A stretch of DNA of 52,461 bases from an uncultured Lachnospiraceae bacterium (GCA_910584945.1 CAJUDY010000029.1:1-52461); one strand, 5' to 3'; shown: positions 8,344 to 17,580, counted from the first letter of the stretch. A program made the numbers and translations. Notes: generated by a model not told the origin, from the letters alone.

Positions 8344-9684
8344 TTAGAAAAACCTGGTTTTCTTTGCATTCTGGACGAATTCCTCGTTGGTTCTGGTCCG
8401 GGCGAACAGATTCAGGATCGTCTCCACGGCGTCGTCTGCCTTCATGCCGTTCAGCGCTTTACGGATATTGTCCATGGCCTGCTGTTCCTCCGGATTCAGC
8501 AGAAGGTCTTCTCTTCTGGTGCTGGACTTGGGAATGTCAATGGCCGGGAACACCCGCTTCTCCGCCACCTTCCGGTCAAGGACCAGTTCCATATTGCCGG
8601 TACTTTTGAATTCCTCATAGACCACGTCGTCCATCTTGCTTCCGGTATCTACCAGAGCGGTGGCAAGAATCGTCAAACTTCCGCCCTCCCGCATGTTCCT
8701 GGCGGCGCCGAAGAACCGCTTGGGCATATGCAGAGCCGCTGGATCAAGACCGCCGGACAGCGTACGTCCGCTGGGGGGGACGATCAGATTGTAAGCTCTT
8801 GCAAGACGAGTGATACTGTCCAAGAGAATCGCCACATCCTTGCCGCTTTCCACCAGACGCTTCGCCCGTTCGATCACCATCTCAGACACTCTCTTGTGAC
8901 GCTCGGCCAGTTCGTCAAAAGTGGAGTAGACGACTTCCACATTCCTGCCCTCAATGGCTTCCTTGACGTCCGTAACCTCCTCTGGCCGCTCGTCAATCAG
9001 CAAAATGATCAGATACATCTCCGGATTGTTCTTGGTGATAGACTTTGCCACGTCTTTTAAAAGAGTCGTCTTACCTGCCTTGGGCGGCGACACGATCATC
9101 CCGCGCTGGCCTTTTCCAATAGGCGCGATCTCATCCACGATCCGCATGGCAAGACTGCCTCCCGCCCGCTCCATCTTGATGCGCTCATTGGGGAAGATCG
9201 GCGTCAGGTCTTCAAAGTTGGGCCTTCTGGCATTGGTCTCCGGATGCAGACCATTAACTCTCTTCACATATAAAAGGGCGCTGAACTTTTCTTTTTCAGT
9301 CTTTACTTTCGTATTCCCCGACACGATATCTCCAGTCTTTAAGCCAAAGCGGCGGATCTGGGACGGAGACACGTAGACGTCGTTTTCTCCCGGAAGGTAG
9401 TTGTCACTTCGGATAAATCCAAATCCGTCCGACATGACTTCCAGGATTCCCTGAACCGTCTGCCCACTGTCCAACTGCTCCATATCCGACACAGATTTTC
9501 CAGTCTCCGCTGCCTGGGACTTTACCATCTCTGCCGCTGCCGCCCTTTCGTCCTCTGCAATCATTGCCTCAATCACGGCATCCTTCCTCATCGCAGACGT
9601 CCCTTTAATACCGCGATTCTTTGCCACATCGCGCAGCACTGCTAATGAAAGAGACTCATACTTTTCTCTCATACTACTATCCAT
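8344..9684 (-). CDS. rho: transcription termination factor Rho
   Basis: Hexameric RNA-dependent ATPase that terminates untranslated transcripts. It has 446 residues: an N-terminal Rho-N helical domain (about 8-45), an alanine/glutamate-rich linker, the RNA-binding cold-shock-like domain with DGFGFIR at 86-92 and the ATPase domain with Walker A SPPKAGKTT at 199-207, followed by LLIDERPEEVTD and the arginine-finger region. AGGAGG precedes the ATG. The 201 bp between rho and rpmE show no clear terminator, so readthrough into rpmE is likely. The 185-bp upstream region may hold its promoter. Confidence 0.97.
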   Translation of the reverse strand: MDSSMREKYESLSLAVLRDVAKNRGIKGTSAMRKDAVIEAMIAEDERAAAAEMVKSQAAETGKSVSDMEQLDSGQTVQGILEVMSDGFGFIRSDNYLPGENDVYVSPSQIRRFGLKTGDIVSGNTKVKTEKEKFSALLYVKRVNGLHPETNARRPNFEDLTPIFPNERIKMERAGGSLAMRIVDEIAPIGKGQRGMIVSPPKAGKTTLLKDVAKSITKNNPEMYLIILLIDERPEEVTDVKEAIEGRNVEVVYSTFDELAERHKRVSEMVIERAKRLVESGKDVAILLDSITRLARAYNLIVPPSGRTLSGGLDPAALHMPKRFFGAARNMREGGSLTILATALVDTGSKMDDVVYEEFKSTGNMELVLDRKVAEKRVFPAIDIPKSSTRREDLLLNPEEQQAMDNIRKALNGMKADDAVETILNLFARTRTNEEFVQNAKKTRFF

Positions 9685-9786
9685 ATAATCCTCCTGTTAT
9701 TCTAAATGTTCCTAACTGTCCATTCCTGCTCTATACACTGGGGAAGAGCCTGCCAGACCCGGCAGAGCGTTTTTCGAACTAAGATT

Positions 9787-9815
9787 AGTATACTCCCTTT
9801 GATCGAAAATGAAAA
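9787..9815 (-). promoter_or_regulatory. candidate sigma-A promoter of rho
   Basis: On the minus strand TTTTCA and TATACT are separated by 17 bp, about 100 bp upstream of the rho start. The -35 box matches consensus at only four positions. A CTGCC/GGCAG stem follows in the leader. This is a moderate match only. Confidence 0.35.
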
Positions 9816-9870
9816 GGGGAATTTTACCTAAAATGTTGATTTTTATAAATTCCTATGATAGATTGAACAT

Positions 9871-10797
9871 ATGATGCGATGGAATGAAAAACCTTACCAC
9901 TCACTGGACTATGAATTAAAAAGGCGCTTCGGGGAAAAGGTATACCGGCTCACGCTGAACGGCGGTATGACCTGTCCCAACCGGGACGGACGAATCGGCT
10001 ATGGGGGCTGTATCTTCTGCAGCGGAGGCGGTTCCGGCGAATTTGCCGCGGACCCTTCTCTCTCCATCCGTCAGCAAATCGAGGCCGCCAAGAAGCTTCT
10101 GGAGAAAAAACGGACCGCCCGGCGCTACATCGCCTACTTTCAGGCCTACACCAACACCTATGCCCCTGTTTCCTACCTGGAGACCATCTTTACGGAGGCG
10201 ATTTCCTGTCCGGAGATCGTCCTTTTATCCGTTGCTACCCGGCCAGACTGCCTGGAGCCTCCGGTTGTGGACCTTTTAGCCCGGCTGAATCAACGAAAAC
10301 CAGTATGGGTCGAACTGGGCCTTCAAACCGTCCATGAGGACACCGCTTCTTTTTTGCGAAGAGGCTACCCCCTCTCCACCTTTGAGGATGCCGTACAGCG
10401 GCTTCGGGCTCAGGGCATCGAAGTCGTCACCCATGTGATCCTGGGCCTGCCGGGAGAAGACAAAGAACGGATGCTTAAGACCATCCGGTATCTCAATACC
10501 CAGGATATCCAAGGCATAAAACTGCAGCTTCTGCATATTTTAAAAGGGACAGACCTGGCCGCTCTGTATGCACAGCGCCCCTTCCATGTCTTTACCATGG
10601 AAGAATACGTGGAAACCGTGGTTTCCTGTGTGGAACACCTGCGCCCGGAGATCGTCGTCCACCGGCTCACCGGCGACGGTCCGAAGGATCTGCTGATCGC
10701 GCCCCTCTGGAGCCGGTCCAAACGGCACGTCCTGAACACCATCCACCAGGCATTCTCTCTGAAGGACACCTGGCAGGGAAAATACAGCAGCTCTTAA
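9871..10797 (+). CDS. TIGR01212-family radical SAM protein (YtqA-like)
   Basis: A 308-residue radical SAM enzyme of the COG1242/TIGR01212 family. The cluster-binding cysteines are in CPNRDGRIGYGGCIFC (residues 31-46), with the family's unusual spacing C-x11-C-x2-C. The following GGGSGEFA is also characteristic. The enzyme should bind a 4Fe-4S cluster and cleave SAM; the substrate is unknown for most members, though tRNA modification has been proposed for relatives (established only for the radical chemistry). The gene is divergent from rho. The start context ATATGATGCG has a poor ribosome binding site, so either of the two adjacent ATG codons may be used. Confidence 0.9.
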   Translation: MMRWNEKPYHSLDYELKRRFGEKVYRLTLNGGMTCPNRDGRIGYGGCIFCSGGGSGEFAADPSLSIRQQIEAAKKLLEKKRTARRYIAYFQAYTNTYAPVSYLETIFTEAISCPEIVLLSVATRPDCLEPPVVDLLARLNQRKPVWVELGLQTVHEDTASFLRRGYPLSTFEDAVQRLRAQGIEVVTHVILGLPGEDKERMLKTIRYLNTQDIQGIKLQLLHILKGTDLAALYAQRPFHVFTMEEYVETVVSCVEHLRPEIVVHRLTGDGPKDLLIAPLWSRSKRHVLNTIHQAFSLKDTWQGKYSSS

Positions 10798-10803
10798 TTC
10801 CCA

Positions 10804-10925
10804 CAAGCAACGAGCCAAGTGACTGCTTGCAGGCATTTGGCGACTGCCGCGAGGGTCAAATACCCCGCCCCTTGGGGCGATCCAAGTTTGATGCCCCGCT
10901 GCTTGCGGCGGGGTCTTTGACTTAT
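10804..10925. repeat. structured intergenic repeat with GC-rich hairpins
   Basis: The gap between the radical SAM and DUF4364 genes is filled by stacked inverted repeats: CAAGCA/TGCTTG, CGCCCC/GGGGCG and CCCCGCTG/CGGCGGGG, with a GGTCAAA / TTTGA pair linking them. Its composition differs from the flanking genes. I recall near-identical elements in other Lachnospiraceae genomes, but this cannot be verified here. The last hairpin, followed by TCTTT, could also act as a weak terminator for the radical SAM gene. Confidence 0.55.
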
Positions 10926-10949
10926 GAATTGATAGAAAGAGGAATCGCC

Positions 10950-11462
10950 ATGTCAGAAACATTAACCCTTTACAAGCTCATCATCCTGAAGATGCTGTCC
11001 CTGGTCGACCATCCTCTGACCAACTCCCAGATCTCGGAATTTATTCTGGAAAAGGAGTACACCAACTACTTCACCCTGCAGCAGGTGCTGTGCGAGGTGG
11101 AAGAAACCGGGCTGGTCATAAAATCCAGCAACCACAACAGCTCTCTCTACCATATCACGGACGCCGGGCAGGACACTCTGCATTATTTTGGCAATAAGAT
11201 CCCGGACGCCATCTGCCAGGACATTCAGGATTATCTGAAAAAAAACGATGTGGAACTCCGGGAAACGTTCCTTACCACCGCCGATTATTATCCCGGCAGC
11301 AACGAGGATTATATGGTGCGCTGCCAGGTCCGGGAGCCAAATTCCACCCTGATCGACCTGACGCTCTCCGTTCCCTCCGAAAAACAGGCCATTTCCATGT
11401 GCAACCACTGGAAAGGAAAAAGTCAGGAGATCTACGCCTGGCTGATGCAGCAGCTTTTGTAA
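10950..11462 (+). CDS. DUF4364 family protein (winged-helix regulator-like)
   Basis: A 170-residue protein. The ATG at 10950 is preferred because AAAGAGGAA lies seven bases upstream and the protein then begins with the typical MSETLTLYKLIILKML; the longer open frame to the left is inside the repeat. The family (DUF4364, PF14277) has an N-terminal winged helix-turn-helix (about residues 5-75, with LTNSQISEFIL) and a C-terminal alpha/beta domain. It is widespread in Clostridia, probably a transcription regulator, with no known target. It ends 6 bp from the convergent permease gene. Confidence 0.8.
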   Translation: MSETLTLYKLIILKMLSLVDHPLTNSQISEFILEKEYTNYFTLQQVLCEVEETGLVIKSSNHNSSLYHITDAGQDTLHYFGNKIPDAICQDIQDYLKKNDVELRETFLTTADYYPGSNEDYMVRCQVREPNSTLIDLTLSVPSEKQAISMCNHWKGKSQEIYAWLMQQLL

Positions 11463-11468
11463 CGGATG

Positions 11469-12620
11469 TCATCGGCGCCATCTTCTGATCGTCTCTGTCA
11501 GTTCCCGGACATTGGCAAGCACGTGCTCAAACGCTCCCGCCTCATAAAACTGAAGGAGGATCAGTCCCGCAGGTACCGCGATAATCATACCCAGAAGGCC
11601 GGACAGGCGATAACCAATGAACAAAAGGAACAGCGTAGTCAGCGTATCTACGCCGATGCTGTCCCCCACCATCTTGGGCTGAATCAGCTGCCTGGTCACC
11701 TGAGTTATCACATACAGAATGAGAAGACCCGCCGCTCTGGGAAGGGCGTCGCTCAACGCACAGAACAGAGCCCAGGGAAGCAGCGCCGTACCGGTCCCCA
11801 GCATCGGGAGAAAGTCCATCAGCGCAATCAGCGCCGCCAGCAGGATGGCATACTCGATTCTCATGAGCAGAAATCCCACTGCCAGTATCACTCCCACGAT
11901 TCCCATGATCTTGAACTGGGCACGAAAATACCCGCCCACCGCGTATTTCATATTTTTCCAGACAAGCTTCAACTGCTCTCCTGCCTCTTTGGGAAGTATC
12001 TTTCCCGCAATTCTGTGCACCCTTTCCCGCTGGGCAATAAAAAAGTAAGCAAACAGAAGCACAAACAAAAAGGAAACCAGAAGGGAAGGAATGTTCTTTG
12101 CCGCGTTTCCCGCCGCCTCCACGGTGCCTCCTCCCAGGCTCCCGATGATCTGTCCCAGATATTCCGTAAAATGGTCCGTAAAGTCCGCGATCTTCTCCCG
12201 AGTCTCCGGCGGCATCCGGGTGGCGATTCCCTGCAAGTTCTCCGCGATCCGGTCCAGACCCTGTACCAACGCCTGATAGTAGACCGGAAGCCGTCCCACC
12301 AGTTCTCCTGCTTCCCGGAAAATCCAGAGAGCCGCATAGTAGCAGGCCAACACGATCAAAAAGATCGCGCCGAAGATAATGCCGAAAGAACTGTGCTTTC
12401 TCACAATGTGCAGATGCCGCTCCAGAAAATGTACCAGCGGATTGGCTATCTGCGCGATCAGCCAGCCCGCCAGCACCGGCAGAAAGAAGCGCACCAGCGC
12501 CGGTCCCGCAAAGACAATCAGCAGCGCCTCCCCAAGAAAGATCCCGATATTCAAAAGATTCTTGAGCACCCGGATCACATCAGCCTCCTCCCTTGTTCTT
12601 CCTCCCGGCCTTTCACTCAT
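11469..12620 (-). CDS. AI-2E family transporter (YtvI/PerM-type permease)
   Basis: A 383-residue polytopic membrane protein of the AI-2E transporter family (PF01594). Paired hydrophobic segments lie at about residues 25-65, 75-95, then around 170-190, 230-265, 275-300 and 315-365. The family-typical segments ALMDFLPMLGTG and QLIQPKMVGDSIG near residues 265 and 310 are present. Family members include AI-2 exporters, sodium/proton antiporters and the sporulation protein YtvI, so the substrate cannot be told. The start overlaps the ysxC stop by eight bases, so it is the last gene of the lon-ysxC unit. Confidence 0.85.
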   Translation of the reverse strand: MSERPGGRTREEADVIRVLKNLLNIGIFLGEALLIVFAGPALVRFFLPVLAGWLIAQIANPLVHFLERHLHIVRKHSSFGIIFGAIFLIVLACYYAALWIFREAGELVGRLPVYYQALVQGLDRIAENLQGIATRMPPETREKIADFTDHFTEYLGQIIGSLGGGTVEAAGNAAKNIPSLLVSFLFVLLFAYFFIAQRERVHRIAGKILPKEAGEQLKLVWKNMKYAVGGYFRAQFKIMGIVGVILAVGFLLMRIEYAILLAALIALMDFLPMLGTGTALLPWALFCALSDALPRAAGLLILYVITQVTRQLIQPKMVGDSIGVDTLTTLFLLFIGYRLSGLLGMIIAVPAGLILLQFYEAGAFEHVLANVRELTETIRRWRR

Positions 12621-13212
12621 GCGATTCTTCCCCCGTAAAACTTTCGATGGCTTCCCAGATCTCCTCTCTCCCCTGTTTCGTCACAGAGGAAAAGGGCAGA
12701 ATCTTCGTACGGGAAGGAAGTTTGAGTCCCTCTCTTAGAAGCTTCATCTGCTTTTCCACCTGGCTTCTCTTGATCTTATCCAGTTTGGTGGCGATGATCA
12801 CCGGCTCGTATCCCTGACTGACAATCCAGCGGTACATGTCCTGATCGTTGGCGGAAGGCGCGTGACGGATATCGACCAGAAGAAAAACCGCTTTCAACTG
12901 CTTCGAGCCGTGCAGATAACGTTCAATCATCCTGCCCCACTTTTCTTTGATCTCCTGCGCCACTTTCGCGTAGCCGTACCCCGGAAGATCCACCAGATAC
13001 AGCTCCCGGTTGACCGAATAAAAATTGATGGTCTGGGTCTTCCCCGGCTGAGAAGAAGTCCTTGCGAGAGACTTGCGGTTCAAAAGCCCGTTGATCAGAG
13101 AGGACTTTCCCACATTGGACTTCCCCGCAAAGGCCACCTCCGGTCTTGTATTCTCCGGGAGCCTGCTGGTGATGCCGCAGACGGTCTCTAATTCTGCCTG
13201 TTTGATTACCAT
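12613..13212 (-). CDS. ysxC: ribosome biogenesis GTP-binding protein YsxC/EngB
   Basis: A 199-residue TRAFAC GTPase needed for 50S subunit assembly. G1 is GKSNVGKSSLIN near residue 30, G3 DLPGYG near residue 75 and G4 TKLD near residue 140. The conserved FAGKSNVGKSSLINGLLNRKSLA segment is diagnostic when taken as a whole (residues about 28-50). ATG 13212 is preferred over an in-frame GTG at 13218, both near AAGAGGTG. It follows lon by 9 bp, the standard clpX-lon-ysxC order in Firmicutes. Confidence 0.95.
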   Translation of the reverse strand: MVIKQAELETVCGITSRLPENTRPEVAFAGKSNVGKSSLINGLLNRKSLARTSSQPGKTQTINFYSVNRELYLVDLPGYGYAKVAQEIKEKWGRMIERYLHGSKQLKAVFLLVDIRHAPSANDQDMYRWIVSQGYEPVIIATKLDKIKRSQVEKQMKLLREGLKLPSRTKILPFSSVTKQGREEIWEAIESFTGEESHE

Positions 13213-13221
13213 ATTCACCTC

Positions 13222-15528
13222 TTATACGAACGCGTGTTTGATCACTTCTTCCATGGCCTCCGCATAGACAAATTCCAGCCTGCCGGTGATCTCCTTTGAC
13301 AGCTCTTCCACATCCCGCTGATTCCTTTTCGGCACAATCACGATCTTCATCCCCGCGCTCCCCGCCGCCAGAAGCTTCTCTTTTAAGCCTCCGATGGGCA
13401 GAACCCTGCCCCGCAGCGTGATCTCGCCGGTCATAGCCACATCTGCCCGGACAGGCTTTTCCAGAACCGCCGAGAGCATAGCGGTCGCCATGGTAATACC
13501 GGCGGACGGACCGTCCTTTGGCACCGCCCCCTCCGGAATATGAATATGGATGTCATGCTCCTGAAAATAATCCTTCTCCAGTCCGTATTCCGGACTGATG
13601 GAGCGGATATAACTGATCCCTGCTCTGGCAGATTCCTGCATCACGTCCCCCATCTGGCCGGTCAGTTCCAGATTGCCTTTTCCGGGCATCAGGTTCACTT
13701 CAATCTCCAGGGTATCCCCTCCCACACTGGTCCAGGCAAGGCCGCGGACGATACCGATTTCATCCTTTTCATTGCGCTCCTGAAACTCATAGATGGTCTT
13801 ACCCAGATATTTTTCCAGATTCTTCTCCGTGATCCGCACCCGCTTTTTCTCTTTTTCCAGAAGCTCCCGGTCGGTCTTCCTGCAGACGGAGGCAATTTTG
13901 CGCTCCAGGTTCCGGACGCCGGCCTCTCTTGTGTACTGGTGAATCATCTTCTCCAGCGCCTTGTCCGTCATCTGCAGCTGACTTTTCTTCAGCCCATGGC
14001 GCTTCATCTGCTTGGGCAGCAGATGGTCTTTGGCGATATGCAGCTTTTCATTCTCCGTGTAGCTGTTGACCTCAATGATCTCCATGCGGTCCAGAAGGGG
14101 TCTTGGGATCGTCTGCGTGTCGTTGGCCGTGCAAAGGAACATCACCTCCGACAGATCCACCGGAAGCTCCACATAATGATCCCGGAACTTTTTGTTCTGC
14201 TCGCTGTCCAGCACTTCCAGAAGGGCGGAGAACGTATCTCCTCTGTGGTCGCTGCTGACCTTGTCAATCTCGTCCAGCACCATCAGCGGATTTTTCACGC
14301 CCGCATGGCGGATACCGTCCACGATCCGTCCCGGCATGGCGCCAATATAGGTCCTTCTGTGCCCCCGGATCTCCGCCTCGTCGTGAACTCCGCCTAAGCA
14401 AATACGAACATATTTTCGATTCAGGGCATGAGCGATGGAACGGGCCACGGAAGTTTTGCCGGTTCCGGGCGGTCCCACCAGACAGAGAATCGGACTCTCA
14501 CCGCCGTTAAGCATCTTACGCACGGCCAGGAACTCCAGAATCCGCTCCTTGACCTTCTCCAGTCCATAGTGCTCTTTCTCCAGGATTTTCCTCGCCTTCT
14601 CCAGATCCAGCCGTTCTTCCCCTCTCTTGTCCCAGGGAAGGTCCAGAAGAGTCTCGATATATCCCCGGCTTACGGACGCCTCCGCCGAATTGGAGCCGGC
14701 GTTTAAGAATCTCTGGATCTCCTTTTCGATCCGCTCCTTGATCTCATCCGCCGCCTTTAGTTCTTTCACCGCTCTGCGGAACTGGGCCGCCTCCGCGCCC
14801 GGACCGTCGTCCCCTAATTCTTCCCGGATGATCTTCATCTGTTCCCTGAGAATATAATCCTTCTGGTTCTTATCCACCTGGGCTTTCACCTTTTCCTGAA
14901 TGCCCCGGCGAAGCCGCTCGATCTCCAGTTCGTTGTTCAGCATGATACAGATCCTCTCGTACCGCTCTGACAACGTCCGGGTCTCCAAAAGCCGCTGCTT
15001 CTGTTCCCAGGAAAAAGGCGTATGCGCCATCACCTGGACGATCATCGTCTCCAGCTTTCCACAGTCCGTCACCTGACGCAAAACGTCTTTACTGATATTT
15101 CGGTTATTGCTGCCATATCCTTCGAAAATCTTTCTCAGATTCCGAAGCATGGCTTCCTTTCCGTTCTCAGGCAAAGTCCCGAAATCTTCCGGGTCCGCCC
15201 GAAGGGCGACGCCCTCCAGAGCGTCTTCCCCCTCAAGGCTCACAAGCCTTGCCTCATACAGACCTTCCACCAAGACCCGCAGAATATTGTGCGGAATCTT
15301 CACGATCTGCTTAATCTCCGCGACGATTCCCATCTCAAACAGATGCTTCTGCTCCGGCTCTTCCACGTCCGGATTCCTCTGTGTAACGATGAAAAGCTTC
15401 TGCTCCTCCTTGAGGGCTTTTTCTACTGCTTTTACCGATCTTACACGGCTCACATCAAAATGGGTGATCATCCCCGGCAGAATGGTCATTCCCCGCAGAG
15501 CAACCACTGGTATCTTCATCTCTCCCAT
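13222..15528 (-). CDS. lon: ATP-dependent protease Lon
   Basis: A 768-residue cytosolic AAA+ serine protease (LonA type). It has an N-terminal substrate-binding domain (about 1-200), a coiled-coil linker, the ATPase domain with Walker A GPPGTGKTS near residue 355 and Walker B LVLDEIDK near 418, and the C-terminal protease domain with catalytic serine at about residue 673 in PKDGPSAG and lysine at about 716 in GLKEKLLAAG. There is no transmembrane segment, which excludes LonB. It lies between clpX and ysxC and is separated from clpX by a terminator and a repeat element, so it probably has its own promoter at 15530-15650. Confidence 0.97.
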   Translation of the reverse strand: MGEMKIPVVALRGMTILPGMITHFDVSRVRSVKAVEKALKEEQKLFIVTQRNPDVEEPEQKHLFEMGIVAEIKQIVKIPHNILRVLVEGLYEARLVSLEGEDALEGVALRADPEDFGTLPENGKEAMLRNLRKIFEGYGSNNRNISKDVLRQVTDCGKLETMIVQVMAHTPFSWEQKQRLLETRTLSERYERICIMLNNELEIERLRRGIQEKVKAQVDKNQKDYILREQMKIIREELGDDGPGAEAAQFRRAVKELKAADEIKERIEKEIQRFLNAGSNSAEASVSRGYIETLLDLPWDKRGEERLDLEKARKILEKEHYGLEKVKERILEFLAVRKMLNGGESPILCLVGPPGTGKTSVARSIAHALNRKYVRICLGGVHDEAEIRGHRRTYIGAMPGRIVDGIRHAGVKNPLMVLDEIDKVSSDHRGDTFSALLEVLDSEQNKKFRDHYVELPVDLSEVMFLCTANDTQTIPRPLLDRMEIIEVNSYTENEKLHIAKDHLLPKQMKRHGLKKSQLQMTDKALEKMIHQYTREAGVRNLERKIASVCRKTDRELLEKEKKRVRITEKNLEKYLGKTIYEFQERNEKDEIGIVRGLAWTSVGGDTLEIEVNLMPGKGNLELTGQMGDVMQESARAGISYIRSISPEYGLEKDYFQEHDIHIHIPEGAVPKDGPSAGITMATAMLSAVLEKPVRADVAMTGEITLRGRVLPIGGLKEKLLAAGSAGMKIVIVPKRNQRDVEELSKEITGRLEFVYAEAMEEVIKHAFV

Positions 15529-15550
15529 ATTTGTTCTAACCTCTATGCTT

Positions 15551-15595
15551 ATGATATAATGTAGGGGTCAAAAAGTCTTTTGACCCTGGCATCAT
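15551..15595. repeat. short palindromic intergenic repeat (GGGTCAAAAG family), copy 2
   Basis: ATGAT ... ATCAT outer ends enclose GGGTCAAAA / TTTTGACCC, a 9-bp inverted repeat with a short AGTC centre. It is the most symmetric of the three copies and lies in the lon upstream region, just beyond the clpX terminator. Confidence 0.65.
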
Positions 15596-15607
15596 AATAT
15601 AATAGTA

Positions 15608-15641
15608 CAAAAAGAGGCCTTATACACAAGGCCCCCTCATT
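15608..15641 (-). terminator. intrinsic terminator of clpX
   Basis: On the minus strand GGCCTT-GTGTAT-AAGGCC, extended by GAGG/CTC bases, is followed by TTTTTG. It lies 5 bp after the clpX stop codon. Confidence 0.8.
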
Positions 15642-15645
15642 TCTT

Positions 15646-16869
15646 TTATTTCCTGATAATCAGCGGCGCACCGGTCCCTTCCACAGCCTCCTTGGTAATC
15701 GTACAGCTCCGGATACTATTATCGGACGGTATCGTGAACATCAGATCCATCATCGTCTCTTCCATAATAGAACGAAGGCCTCTGGCCCCGGTCTTCCGGG
15801 AGATGGTCTTCTCCGCCACCGCTTCCACCGCTTCCTCGTCAAACTTTAATTCCACCTCGTCTAACTGAAACAACTTCTGGTACTGACGGATAATGGAATT
15901 CTTCGGCTCCACGAGGATGCGGACCATATCGTCCCTGCTCAGCGGATCTAAAGATACCGCGATGGGCACCCGGCCCATGAACTCCGGAATCATACCAAAC
16001 TTGATAAAGTCCTCCGGAAGAGCGTTGCGCAAAAGCTCGCCCACATTCTCCCTGCGCCGGTCCCGGATGTCCGCATTGAATCCGATGGACCCCCGGTCCA
16101 TACGGGTCTCAATGACCTTATCCAGTCCTTCAAATGCACCTCCGCAGATGAAGAGGATATTCGTCGTATCGATCTGCAGAAGCTCCTGGTGGGGATGCTT
16201 TCTTCCGCCCTGGGGGGGAACCGACGCGATTGTTCCTTCCAGGATCTTCAAAAGCGCCTGCTGCACGCCTTCTCCGGACACATCTCGTGTGATGGAGGGA
16301 TTTTCTGATTTTCTTGTGACCTTGTCGATCTCATCAATATAGATAATGCCTTTCTGGGCACGCTCAATATCATAATCTGCCGCCTGGATGATCTTTAAGA
16401 GAATATTCTCCACATCCTCGCCGACGTAGCCTGCCTCCGTCAGCGTCGTCGCATCCGCGATGGCAAACGGAACATTCAGTATCCTCGCCAGAGTCTGCGC
16501 CAGCAGCGTCTTTCCGGAACCGGTGGGCCCAAGCAGCAAAACATTGCTCTTCTGAAGTTCCACGTCCAGATCCTGTCCGGCAAGAATCCTTTTATAATGA
16601 TTGTACACCGCCACACTGAGCGCTTTTTTCGCATTCTCCTGTCCGATGACATAATCATCCAGAAACTCTTTAATTTCTTCAGGTTTTAACAGATTGATCT
16701 CTTCTTCATCGAAGCTGTCCACATCCTCGCTCAGCTCTTCCTCGATGATCTCCGAGCAGAGCTCCACGCACGCATCGCAGATGTAGACGCCGTTGGGTCC
16801 TTTTAAAAGCTTCAGAACCTGACTCTCCGTCTTTCCGCAAAAAGAACATCTGATCTCATTTCTAGCCAT
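15646..16869 (-). CDS. clpX: ATP-dependent Clp protease ATP-binding subunit ClpX
   Basis: A 407-residue AAA+ unfoldase that feeds substrates to ClpP. The N-terminal C4 zinc-binding domain has cysteines in RCSFC and ICDAC (about residues 8, 11, 30, 33). Walker A GPTGSGKT is near residue 114, Walker B YIDEIDK near 180, and the ClpP-binding loop and sensor-2 arginine region with KTGARGLRSIMEE lie near residue 365. It lies 11 bp after clpP and is co-transcribed with it. Confidence 0.97.
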   Translation of the reverse strand: MARNEIRCSFCGKTESQVLKLLKGPNGVYICDACVELCSEIIEEELSEDVDSFDEEEINLLKPEEIKEFLDDYVIGQENAKKALSVAVYNHYKRILAGQDLDVELQKSNVLLLGPTGSGKTLLAQTLARILNVPFAIADATTLTEAGYVGEDVENILLKIIQAADYDIERAQKGIIYIDEIDKVTRKSENPSITRDVSGEGVQQALLKILEGTIASVPPQGGRKHPHQELLQIDTTNILFICGGAFEGLDKVIETRMDRGSIGFNADIRDRRRENVGELLRNALPEDFIKFGMIPEFMGRVPIAVSLDPLSRDDMVRILVEPKNSIIRQYQKLFQLDEVELKFDEEAVEAVAEKTISRKTGARGLRSIMEETMMDLMFTIPSDNSIRSCTITKEAVEGTGAPLIIRK

Positions 16870-16880
16870 GTAATTCTCCC

Positions 16881-17462
16881 TTAATGTCTTGCCATAATCT
16901 GGTCGATCAGCCCGTAGGCTGCTGCTTCCTCTGCTGTCATATAATTGTCGCGCTCCGTATCCTGTTCGATGACGGAAAGGGGCTGCCCCGTGCGCTCTGC
17001 CAGAATACTGTTCAGCTTTTCTCTTGTACGCAGAATGTGTTTTGCGGCAATCTCAATCTCCGTCGCCTGCCCTTTCGCGCCCCCTAAGGGCTGATGGATC
17101 ATGATCTCCGAATTGGGCAGCGCAAAGCGTTTTCCTTTTGTCCCGCCTGCCAGCAGAAACGCTCCCATGCTCGCCGCCATACCGATACAGATGGTCGACA
17201 CGTCGCATTTGATATAATTCATTGTATCAAAGATCGCCATACCGGCAGTCACGGAACCGCCCGGACTATTGATATACAGATTGATGTCCTTCCCGGGGTC
17301 CTCCGATTCCAGGAACAGAAGCTGGGCCACCACCAGGCTGGCTGTTGTCTCATTTACCTCTTCTCCAAGAAAGATAATCCTCTCTTTCAGCAGTCGGGAA
17401 TAGATATCATAACTTCTCTCTCCTCTGCTGGTCTGCTCAATGACGTAAGGTACTAGTGCCAT
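16881..17462 (-). CDS. clpP: ATP-dependent Clp protease proteolytic subunit
   Basis: A 193-residue serine protease that forms a tetradecameric chamber. The catalytic triad is visible: S98 in GMAASMGAFLL, H123 in MIHQPLGGA and D172 in EQDTERDNYM. GGAGGAGG precedes the ATG. A short leader region at 17463-17580 separates it from tig. Confidence 0.97.
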   Translation of the reverse strand: MALVPYVIEQTSRGERSYDIYSRLLKERIIFLGEEVNETTASLVVAQLLFLESEDPGKDINLYINSPGGSVTAGMAIFDTMNYIKCDVSTICIGMAASMGAFLLAGGTKGKRFALPNSEIMIHQPLGGAKGQATEIEIAAKHILRTREKLNSILAERTGQPLSVIEQDTERDNYMTAEEAAAYGLIDQIMARH

Positions 17463-17580
17463 ATAATTGTCCTCCTCCTATGATCTTACTTCCCCGCGAA
17501 CAAAGGGCACAGCCTTCTGCCATGCCCTCCCTGACCCTTTCAGGAGTCATCACACATCTGTTCGCTGTGATATCCAGATT
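17463..17580 (-). other. tig-clpP intergenic region with two stem-loops
   Basis: On the minus strand the region holds ATCACAGC ... GTGTGAT and GGGCA ... TGCCC followed by TTTGTT. These could form an attenuating structure between tig and clpP, but neither is followed by a strong T-tract. No CIRCE or CtsR-like heptamer repeat was seen. Confidence 0.3.

Noticed and set aside
17463..17580. CtsR or CIRCE heat-shock operator before clpP
   Set aside because: No heptamer direct repeat or CIRCE-type inverted repeat was found; only ordinary stem-loops are present.
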